Shown here in pieces: positions 1-5,929 of a DNA stretch of 10,664 nucleotides; the stretch's first letter is position 1; each line of letters begins with the position of its first letter. The position numbers and the translations under genes were made by a program. Source of the DNA: Planctomycetota bacterium (GTDB taxonomy: Bacteria > Planctomycetota > Planctomycetia > Planctomycetales > Planctomycetaceae). The stretch is taken from assembly GCA_013151585.1 (NCBI GenBank), contig JAADHY010000584.1:1-10664 (forward strand), read 5' to 3'. The notes below the pieces were generated by a model. It was not told the DNA's origin, searched no databases, and saw nothing but the letters and a program-made list of their open reading frames with translations.

Positions 1-1482
1 GTCCTTGCACGATCTCAATCCTTTCGCCCGCCGATCGGCCGACTTGCACGTCACGCCGTTCGAATTCCTCTTCGCTCTTCTGAACGAACACGAACCACCG
101 GCCATCTTCCTCAGCCACGGCCGTGCGAGGGACGTGGATCACATCCCGAATGACCTCACCAGGAAGCTCGATTTCAACGAACATGCCCGGCTTGAGCTGC
201 CCGTCAGGGTTCTTCGCGATCGCCCGCATGTCGGCCGTACGAGTCTTGGCGTCGACGACGTTCCCCGCGTAAAACACCGTCGCTTCAAAACGCCGGTCCG
301 GGTAAGCGGCCGCCCGAAAGTGGACTGTTTTGCCCTCCAGCGAAGCCAGCAAGGGAAGGTATTTTTCGTAGATGTCTGCCTGCAGCCATACGGTCGAGAA
401 GTCGGCGATGGCGAACATCTGAGTGCTCGGATCGACCTGCTCCAAAAGGACGACATCTTTGCTGATCACCGTACCGTCAAACGGAGCGCGCACTTCATAA
501 TGAGAGATTGCTTCGCGCTGAATCCGCGGATCGATTTCTTCGTCGCGGATATCGCGATAGCCGAGGATCACCAGAAGCTCGTGGTTAACGGCTTCGGTAG
601 TTCGAGCTTTCTCGAGTTCCTGCTCGGCAGCAATCTTGTTGCGTTCAGCCAGGAAGCGGATTTGCTCCAGATCACCGGCGAATTTCGCTTGGGCCGCTTC
701 CAGCGCTGCCTTGGCCGCCAGCATCTGCTTGCCGGCCACGATGCCTCGTTCGGTGACATCCAGGAGTCGTTCGTAATCCGCTCGCGCTTTGTGCAATTCC
801 GCGTAAGCACTCAAAAGCCGATCCCGATACTCACCCATTGGTTTCTCTTGGAACCGCTTTTCTATTTCCGTGATCGGGATGCCCTGTTTCAGAGCTTGGA
901 TTAACGCCAGCGTGTTTTCGTAGACGGTCCTGTGCCACTTGCAGTTCACCTCGGCCAAGCGTGTCTCCCTCTGGCTCTTGTACAGCTCTAGCTTGGCCCG
1001 GCCTACCTGCTGGCTGTCGATAACGGCCAAGACCTGTCCCGCCTTCACCCGATCACCAAAACCCGATCACCAAACTGAACGCGGACCTCGTGGACGCGTC
1101 CCTCGACCAACGGGTGGATGTGAGTCACTCGGTCCTGATTGAGCGCGAGTTTCCCCGTCACTCGGACGGCCGTCGTGAGGTCTCCCCGTCGAGCCGGCTC
1201 GATTCGGATTCCGGCCGCGATTTGCTGGTGGGCAGGAAAACGGATGGTGCCGGCTCCCTCCTCCCGGTGCTCATCGTGTTCATCACCGCTTTCGTGCGAC
1301 TCAGCCGCATGCTCTTCTTGACTCCCTTGCGATCGAGTTGAGGCTTCAGGGACCGGCGCCAACCACCATACGGCCAGGCAGGCGGCCCCCGCTCCCAGAG
1401 CCGCCGCGATCAGCCAGGAAAGGGCCGACCGTGCAAACTTCTGGAAACGTTGCCGCCCTGTTGACGAAACGTCTGCGGCCAT
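1..1482 (-). CDS. RND efflux periplasmic adaptor subunit, CzcB/CusB type; frameshifted and cut by the window edge
   Basis: This is the membrane-fusion (adaptor) protein that would link an inner-membrane RND metal pump to an outer-membrane TolC channel. The start is the ATG at 1482, preceded by AAGGAG six bases upstream. Residues 20-42 are a membrane anchor or signal. Residues 56-75 are rich in His and acid (H58, H63, H69, H72), as in heavy-metal adaptors. The first lipoyl half ends in VQFGDRV. The frame then breaks at a 14-bp tandem duplication (1047-1074) and stops after LVIG, giving 145 residues. With one copy removed the frame reads GDRVKAGQVLAVIDSQQVG and stays open to position 1, through a helical hairpin, YEVRAPFDGTVISKDV, VDPSTQMFAIADFSTVWLQA, the beta-barrel segment NPDGQLKPGMFVEIELPG and a membrane-proximal domain. 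About 489 codons are present; only the C-terminus is missing. The pump gene should follow beyond position 1. The family is certain; whether the frameshift is real is not. Confidence 0.92.
1047..1074. repeat. 14-bp perfect tandem duplication inside the adaptor gene
   Basis: ACCCGATCACCAAA occurs twice back to back (1047-1060 and 1061-1074). Fourteen is not a multiple of three, so the extra copy shifts the frame of the minus-strand adaptor gene. Deleting one copy restores a canonical adaptor sequence exactly. It therefore looks like a recent slippage duplication or an assembly artefact. Confidence 0.95.
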
Positions 1483-2005
1483 CTCTTTCTCCTTCACACG
1501 TGCTTTGGTGAGACGGAAGCTTTCGCGTCCGTTCATCCGAGTTCTTGCTTCTGGCTTTCTTGTGCGACGTTTCCCGTGCGCTATCTCACGCCTCTGACCG
1601 GGCCCCGACCAGTGAGTCCCACCCAAGGCGATCGCTAGATCCGATTTGCTCGCATCTGACTCCCGCGCCGCTAAACCTCTCAGCCTGTCACTCGTGCCAC
1701 CGTCGCGCGACATCGGCGTATCCGGCGGCTAATCGATTCAGCAAGAATGCGGGCACGCCAGGAGGCATCTTCCGTTTGAAGAAAGAGCCGCTGCACAAAT
1801 GCGAGATCTTCTTGAGACGCGTCAGGAAGTCGCGGCTCTCCGATACCGCACGCGTTCTCGGCGAAACACGCCGCCGACGGCGAAACCAATCGACTGCCCG
1901 TCGGAGGACGAAGCCCCGCGCACGTTTGACACGCATCGCCAGAGTGGGTGCCAACTAAATGCGCGCAATGAGGAAGCGTGAGGCAGCGGAGTCAAATCAA
2001 GAGCA
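1483..2005. other. Gap of 523 bp upstream of the adaptor gene; no gene recognised
   Basis: Several Arg-rich open frames cross this stretch on both strands, for example minus 1688-1954 (88 residues). None has a ribosome binding site, recognisable domain or low-complexity pattern that would make it a gene. The last bases before 1482 contain the strong adaptor Shine-Dalgarno (AAGGAG). I saw no convincing promoter or terminator. It could be decayed coding sequence, because the adaptor and the 2006-2468 frame share the strand. Confidence 0.5.
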
Positions 2006-2468
2006 TCAAAGCAGCCAAACTTGCATTCGCGCCCGAAACCGAGCTTGCGTTTCGAGCGGACGACTCAGATGGTTTTTGGGAACGAGCCCAATCCGCCACT
2101 CGATCCCCGTTTGCCGCAAGCGCGCGACGTCAGCCCATACAACAGGAACTGCGTGAGGGGCAACCAGCCAACTCTTATCGGAATCGTCCAGAAAGCGACA
2201 GCCGTCCAGAGAGCACGGCGGAGTGACGGGCCGATCATAGCCCGCATACCACATGGAACAGAGCGGACAGCTTCCTGCGGGCACCGCTTCCGCAGGCAGG
2301 GCTGTGGTGAGACGGTGCGAGCCAAAAGGGACGATCCGGAGAACAGCGATGCGGCCACATGCCGCCGCCCACGTCCGATGGAGAGGTTGCTCGTGTGTAC
2401 CGCAGCCGAAGACGACGTGACACGTCGTGGCGGCAAAAACCACCAGTGCTGTGAACCGACCACGCATG
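2006..2468 (-). CDS. Hypothetical small exported Cys protein upstream of the metal efflux adaptor
   Basis: This frame encodes 154 residues from an ATG at 2468. It begins with a basic start (MRGR), a hydrophobic stretch (about residues 5-21) and a Cys at 22 followed by GTHEQPLHR, which looks like a signal peptide of lipoprotein type with a weak lipobox. A middle section carries spaced cysteines (CPLCSMW and CSLDGCRFL), and the protein ends in RFRARMQVWLL. From general familiarity, short secreted proteins with an H/C motif after the signal peptide and a conserved QVxLL-like end occur beside planctomycete heavy-metal RND operons; that match is inference. It lies on the adaptor strand with a 523-bp gap. 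Weaknesses are that no clear Shine-Dalgarno is present, that long open frames overlap it on both strands (plus 2021-2719, minus 2065-2655), and that one of those shifted frames also shows an HHSPAC segment, so it may be a decaying gene. Confidence 0.42.
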
Positions 2469-2548
2469 GCTGCGGATCCGATCGTTGTGACTTTACGGGG
2501 CAATATCCCCACACACACGACACGCCCCTTGCCGCGAGCCCGTGTCTG

Positions 2549-2579
2549 ATAGTATTGCCTCTCGAGATGCCCGGGGCAA
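2549..2579 (-). promoter_or_regulatory. Possible MerR-type promoter for the efflux-side genes
   Basis: On the minus strand a TTGCCC -35-like hexamer (2579-2574) and a TACTAT -10-like hexamer (2554-2549) are separated by 19 bp. An inverted repeat, TTGCC/GGCAA (2555-2559 and 2575-2579), flanks the spacer. A long spacer with a dyad in it is the known layout of MerR-family metal-responsive promoters. The hexamers match consensus only moderately and the arms are just 5 bp. The predicted start near 2541 lies about 70 bp upstream of the 2468 frame. Confidence 0.25.
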
Positions 2580-3061
2580 CCCTATTATTCGAACGCCTGC
2601 ATGACGAGTTACTCAAATGTGCTGCGATCCGTCCCACCTTAGCAATCCGGCCCACGGACCTAGGCCGACCACCGGAAACGGAGTCGCTTTGCTCGATCCG
2701 CCAGACAGCCTCCGTTTAGCCGCCGCTCGTGTGGCTGTTGCCATCGGCACGGACGTGGCGTAAACGCCGCAAACGGGCAACCGCTCACAGTTTGCTGCGC
2801 CGCACAGCTCTACCACCGATGCCGCCAGCGCCGGTAAGTCAGCCCCGCCCCTAGTGCTGCCGCGCTCGGCTTATCGGGCAACAGCCAAGAGACGTTCGAC
2901 GGAAACTGAAAGTTTCTCCCACGGCGACGTTGGTCCCGTCGGCGATGAACAACATCTATCAGCCCGCGAAGGTTGCCCCGTAGCATGACCGCAGCCGTCC
3001 AATGACGGCGAACTTTTCTGGAAACCGCCATAGCACGAGGGTCGGATCCGTCGCGGATGTT
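2580..3061. other. Gap of about 480 bp; no gene recognised
   Basis: This lies downstream of the 3062-3370 gene on its strand. Open frames such as minus 2810-3031 (73 residues, Arg-rich) and minus 2613-2816 show no recognisable family, signal peptide or Shine-Dalgarno. A short dyad, ATCCG-tcg-CGGAT (around 3045-3057), sits just past the stop of the 3062 gene but lacks a T-run. I cannot assign anything else here. Confidence 0.5.
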
Positions 3062-3370
3062 TCAGCAAATGCGGAAACCACCCTGCTGGAAAAACTCAGC
3101 AAGAACGGCCAGCGTGTTGATCAGCTCTTTAAGGAACTGGTCCGGGACGTCTAGTTCATGCAAAACCAAGTCGCCCGCAATAAACTCCAGCGTGTCCGCC
3201 AGATTCGCGGCGTCCGTCGCACTGACCTCCAATCCGGAATCGCTGCGGTACAAAACGGACGGCTGCTCCGGTTTCCAGCCGTTTTCCTCGGCCCAGTCGA
3301 GCAGATCGTTCCAGAAGTCCGCGTCTATGATGTAACTGTCTGTAGCACCGCGCAGCCGTAGTTTCCGCAC
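3062..3370 (-). CDS. Hypothetical 102-residue acidic protein
   Basis: I could not name a domain, but coding looks real. The chosen start is a GTG at 3370, because AAGGAGG lies 5 bases upstream of it. An in-frame ATG at 3430 would add 20 residues and has no such site. The protein is acidic and probably alpha/beta: VRKLRLRG, then a helix around DFWNDLLDWAEENGW (residues 19-32), a strand-turn section ending in SDSGLEVS (43-50), a helix DAANLADTLEFI (53-64), and a C-terminal amphipathic helix ending in FFQQGGFRIC (93-102). No signal peptide or membrane helix is visible, so it is probably cytoplasmic. Similar small proteins with a GW.P section, a DA..LA..LE helix and a GGF.I end are scattered through bacteria (recollection, not a search). 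It is transcribed divergently from pyrF across a 247-bp gap. Confidence 0.78.
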   Translation of the reverse strand: MRKLRLRGATDSYIIDADFWNDLLDWAEENGWKPEQPSVLYRSDSGLEVSATDAANLADTLEFIAGDLVLHELDVPDQFLKELINTLAVLAEFFQQGGFRIC

Positions 3371-3466
3371 AGCATCCTCCTTTCCGCTGTCGCAGGTACT
3401 GTCGCATATTCGGGCGATCGGGACAAGCATGCACGGCAGACGGCAGACGCCGACGCGACCGGCACG

Positions 3467-3495
3467 CTGGCGTTGTCATGTCACCGTGCTAAACT
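3467..3495 (+). promoter_or_regulatory. Weak candidate promoter for pyrF
   Basis: The divergent gap 3371-3617 contains TGCTAAACT, an extended -10-like element with the hexamer TAAACT at 3490-3495. A poor -35 (CTGGCG, 3467-3472) lies 17 bp upstream. It would start transcription near 3502, about 115 bases before pyrF. The same gap has a short tandem CGGCAGA repeat near 3434-3447. No attenuator-like hairpin with a T-run was seen. Confidence 0.25.
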
Positions 3496-3617
3496 CTCGG
3501 GCAACGACCGCGGGATCGCGAGCAATGAGATCGCAGGTCTCCGAGAAGATTCGATCCGAGTTGCTGAGACCGATCGGAAACGGGTGCCGGTTTTCGAATC
3601 CAAGGAGTGCGCGAACC

Positions 3618-4586
3618 ATGTCAGAATATGCCGAGCGATTAAACGAAGCCGTGCGGACGAAAGGCACACCGGCACTGGTCGGAATCGATCCCCGTTTGGA
3701 CCAGTTGCCGGAGCCGCTTGTGGAGGCGGCGCGGCGAAAAGCCTCGGGCCCATGCGAGCTGGCTGCGATGGCTTTTGAAGAGTTCGCTTGTCGGCTGATC
3801 GACGTGGTGGCTCCGCTCGTTCCGGCAGTGAAGCCGCAAGCGGCGTTTTTCGAACGCTACGGGCCGCCCGGCTGCCGGTCTTTGCAGAAAGTGATCCGGC
3901 ACGCTCGGCAGGCAGGGTTGATCGTCATTTGCGACGCCAAACGGGGCGACATCGGCTCGACCGCGGAAGCGTATGCGGACGCTTACCTGGCCGGTCGCGA
4001 CCCTGGGGCGGCACCGTGGGCAGCCGATGCTCTGACGGTCAACCCTTACTTGGGGCGAGACACTCTGGATCCGTTCGTCCGGATCGCGAGGGAGCGAGGC
4101 GGCGGGCTCTACGTGCTCGTGCGGACGAGCAATCCGGGGGCGGGGACGTTCCAAGATCGCGTGAGCGATGGCCGGCCGCTTTACGCACACGTGGCCCAAA
4201 TGGTGGAGGAGCTGGCGGTCGAGACAAGCGATTCAGCCGCCTCGGAAGGTTTCGGACTCGTGGGCGCCGTTGTGGGAGCAACCTATCCGCGCGAGCTGGC
4301 CGAACTTCGGCGGGCGATGCCCCATGCCCCGCTTTTGGTGCCCGGCTATGGTAGTCAAGGGGCAGGGGCGGCCGATGTCGCTGGGGCCTTCCGACCGGAT
4401 GGTCTCGGCGCTCTCGTGAATAGCTCGCGAGCTATCAATTTCGCATTCCGTCGCGAACCCTACGCTAGCCAGTTTGGCCCGGAACGCTGGGAAGAGGCCG
4501 CCGAAGCAGCCGCGAAACGGATGATCGCCGACTTGGCCGCCCAAACGGCCGCGGGGGCACTGCGCGGCGAAACCTCGAATTCCTGA
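3618..4586 (+). CDS. pyrF: Orotidine-5'-phosphate decarboxylase, long (group 2) form
   Basis: It converts orotidine 5'-phosphate to UMP, the last step of de novo pyrimidine synthesis, in the cytoplasm. The ATG at 3618 has AAGGAG ten bases upstream (3602-3607). The 322-residue length fits the longer PyrF type rather than the roughly 230-residue E. coli type. Visible motifs are VGIDPRLDQLP (21-31) at the first barrel strand, VKPQAAFFERYG (71-82), the catalytic DAKRGDIGSTA (D106, K108, D111), VNPYLG (141-146), VPGYGSQGAG (241-250) for phosphate gripping, and VNSSRAI (267-273) with the phosphate-binding Arg271. All key residues are present. The open frame extends upstream to 3429, but that part has no Shine-Dalgarno and no family similarity. 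No other pyrimidine gene is adjacent, so it appears monocistronic. No clear terminator follows. Confidence 0.97.
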   Translation: MSEYAERLNEAVRTKGTPALVGIDPRLDQLPEPLVEAARRKASGPCELAAMAFEEFACRLIDVVAPLVPAVKPQAAFFERYGPPGCRSLQKVIRHARQAGLIVICDAKRGDIGSTAEAYADAYLAGRDPGAAPWAADALTVNPYLGRDTLDPFVRIARERGGGLYVLVRTSNPGAGTFQDRVSDGRPLYAHVAQMVEELAVETSDSAASEGFGLVGAVVGATYPRELAELRRAMPHAPLLVPGYGSQGAGAADVAGAFRPDGLGALVNSSRAINFAFRREPYASQFGPERWEEAAEAAAKRMIADLAAQTAAGALRGETSNS

Positions 4587-4920
4587 CAAACCTCGCTGGC
4601 TCTTTCGCCAAAATTCGCTTTCACGATCGGCACGGCGCGAGCTTCAGCAGTCTGTGGTTCTGCGTTCCCCATATCGATGGGAACGGATATCGATGCTAAC
4701 GGTCAGCCGTTCACTCTGGGACGGGGGAGAGGACTGCCATCTTGACATACTTCCGGGCCCGCGAACCCGTTCTGCCAAAGTGGCATTGGTCTATTTCGAG
4801 ATAGGCCGAGCGAACTCGCCGACACACCGAGATGCCAGCAATTTCGTAACCAACTTCTTTTCAATGGGTTAAGCCTGCTTCGGCTCGGTGGGTGGGGGGG
4901 CCACCGGCCCTGGTGCGAGT
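4587..4920. other. Intergenic region between pyrF and the hsp20 promoter; no gene recognised
   Basis: Short open frames on both strands (for example plus 4654-4872) have no ribosome binding site or recognisable family. A TTGACA hexamer at 4743-4748 has no matching -10 at 16-18 bp. Near its right end is a G-run dyad, GGTGG-GGGGG-CCACC (4891-4905). The palindrome at 4791-4804 is listed separately. Confidence 0.5.
4791..4804. promoter_or_regulatory. Palindrome in the position of a sigma-54 activator site
   Basis: CTATTTCGAGATAG is a 14-bp dyad in which six of seven base-pair positions are symmetric, and weaker symmetry extends to 18 bp. Its centre is about 125 bp upstream of the -24 element at 4922 and about 150 bp upstream of the predicted start. 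That is where enhancer-binding activators of sigma-54 RNA polymerase usually bind. The role is inferred from position and symmetry only. Confidence 0.4.
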
Positions 4921-4921
4921 T

Positions 4922-4937
4922 TGGCACAGTCCTTGCT
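4922..4937 (+). promoter_or_regulatory. Sigma-54 (RpoN) promoter, -24/-12, driving hsp20
   Basis: TGGCAC-AGTCC-TTGCT matches the sigma-54 consensus TGGCAC-N5-TTGCW at every conserved base. The invariant GG (4923-4924) and GC (4935-4936) have the required spacing. The predicted start is near 4948, which gives a leader of about 217 bases before the hsp20 ATG. No competing sigma-70, sigma-32 (CTTGAA/CCCCAT) or CIRCE element was seen in the gap. Confidence 0.7.
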
Positions 4938-5012
4938 TTTCCGTGCTGGCGAAAGCAGTTGAAGAGCTGCGAGGGACAGCGGGACGCAGCGGCGAGTAAC
5001 AAATCACGGTGT

Positions 5013-5046
5013 TTGACGGAACCATCAAGGACCGCTGCCCCGTCAA
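5013..5046 (+). repeat. Inverted repeat in the hsp20 leader
   Basis: TTGACGG (5013-5019) and CCGTCAA (5040-5046) form a perfect 7-bp stem around a 20-base loop within the predicted hsp20 5' leader. There is no T-run, so it is not an intrinsic terminator. It could be a leader hairpin or a protein-binding dyad; its function is unknown. Confidence 0.4.
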
Positions 5047-5148
5047 GGTGCTTTGGGCGGACACGTAGGCAGATGCGGCCGTGATCCATCCCGACGGCTC
5101 GCATCGGCCTCGAACGAAACAACAGGGATGGAAGTCGGCAGAAAAGAA

Positions 5149-5188
5149 AAAAGGAGGAGTGACGATGACGACCTCGCTGGTTCCTTTT
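5149..5188 (+). promoter_or_regulatory. Possible Shine-Dalgarno-masking hairpin (RNA thermometer-like)
   Basis: AAAAGGAG (5149-5156), which contains the first part of the hsp20 Shine-Dalgarno, can pair with TTCCTTTT (5181-5188) in codons 6-8: seven Watson-Crick pairs plus one G-U. The start codon lies in the 24-base loop. A run of U paired to the Shine-Dalgarno resembles fourU thermometers, which are known on small heat-shock genes. This is inferred from base pairing only; the stem is AU-rich and may be too weak. Confidence 0.25.
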
Positions 5189-5617
5189 GGCACGCGATGG
5201 GGGTTGTTTGACGATCTCCGCAAGGAGATGGACAGTTTGCTCAACCGATTCCTTGCGGCTGAGGACGGTGGTGAGTTGGCTCAGATGGCGACCTGGACTC
5301 CGCGGCTGAACCTCTCGGAGACCGACAAGGCGTATGAAGTGACCGTCGATCTGCCCGGGATGAAGCCGGAGGACTTCCAGGTCGAGTTGAAGCATGGTGA
5401 TCTGTGGATCACCGGCGAGCGGAAAGGCGAAACGGAAGAGAAAGGGAAGACCTGGCATCGGGTCGAGCGGTACTATGGTCAGTTCCGCCGTGTGATCCGG
5501 TTGGGCGACGACGTCGATCCGGAGCACGTCGAGGCGGAATATAAGGACGGCGTCTTGCGGATCACCGTGCCGAAGACCGAGAGCGCTCAGACCAAGCGGA
5601 TCGAGATCAAGCATTGA
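5165..5617 (+). CDS. Small heat-shock protein, Hsp20 / alpha-crystallin family
   Basis: An ATP-independent holdase that binds unfolding proteins and forms large oligomers in the cytoplasm. The ATG at 5165 follows a strong AAGGAGG with 7-base spacing; the open frame upstream of it is not family-like. The 150 residues are typical in length. The N-terminal arm (1-44) contains the helix FDDLRKEMDSLLNRFL. The alpha-crystallin domain (about 45-138) starts at WTPRLNLSETDKAYEV, includes VDLPGMKPEDFQVEL (61-75) and the dimerisation-loop region around ERYYGQFRRVIRL (101-113), and closes with YKDGVLRITVPK (126-137). The C-terminal IEI (146-148) is the I-x-I motif that docks on neighbouring subunits. It stands alone, convergent with the ABC gene, behind a sigma-54-type promoter, which is unusual for this family. 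Confidence 0.97.
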   Translation: MTTSLVPFGTRWGLFDDLRKEMDSLLNRFLAAEDGGELAQMATWTPRLNLSETDKAYEVTVDLPGMKPEDFQVELKHGDLWITGERKGETEEKGKTWHRVERYYGQFRRVIRLGDDVDPEHVEAEYKDGVLRITVPKTESAQTKRIEIKH

Positions 5618-5929
5618 TCCGGTCCGGCCGGCCGGCGAGTTCCCACGGCGTCGCCGGAGAGTGGCCTCTTCGGCCTCGGCCCTTCGCGCTGAAGGGGTTT
5701 GGCGGCCGGAGGAGGCGATCCGGTGGCCCGTTGGGGCAACGCAAAGGCCGCGAGCGCCTCCGCTACTCGGTGAGCCTCCGCCGCTGCTTCCTCAGCGGCA
5801 AACATCGGTTGGCCGTGTCGGGCATCGCCCGGCGCGGCGAATTCTGTGCGCCGCGGCTAACTCCGACAACGCTCATTGTCTCTCAGGAACTGACTCGTAT
5901 CGCCAAGGCACCCGTGCCTAGCGATGCGA
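5618..5929. other. Convergent gap between hsp20 and the ABC ATPase gene
   Basis: No gene is recognised. The stretch is GC-rich and holds several hairpins: GCCGCTG-cttcct-CAGCGGC (5780-5799, a perfect 7-bp stem) and a dyad AGGCAC-cc-GTGCCT (5906-5919) close to the ABC stop codon. Neither has a T-run on either strand, so they are weak terminator candidates for the two converging genes. The frame-0 reading of the ABC gene passes into this gap as far as 5883 because of its frameshift. Confidence 0.45.

Noticed and set aside
5..904. Long plus-strand open frame of 299 residues
   Set aside because: It is the antisense shadow of the efflux adaptor gene, whose minus-strand reading gives clear family motifs throughout.
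2021..2719. Plus-strand open frame of 232 residues and an overlapping minus-strand frame of 196 residues (2065-2655)
   Set aside because: Both are rich in Arg, Cys and Pro, with no domain, signal peptide or ribosome binding site; they reflect the lack of stop codons in GC-rich DNA. The 2006-2468 minus frame is the better, though weak, candidate.
4743..4748. TTGACA as a sigma-70 -35 element upstream of hsp20
   Set aside because: No acceptable -10 hexamer occurs 16-18 bp downstream.
4703..5614. Minus-strand open frame of 303 residues opposite hsp20
   Set aside because: The plus strand encodes a clear Hsp20 with a strong Shine-Dalgarno; the minus frame is its shadow extended into the gap.
5780..5799. 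Perfect 7-bp hairpin as a terminator for hsp20 or the ABC gene
   Set aside because: There is no U-run on either strand and it is over 100 bases from either stop codon, so it is kept only as a note in the gap entry.
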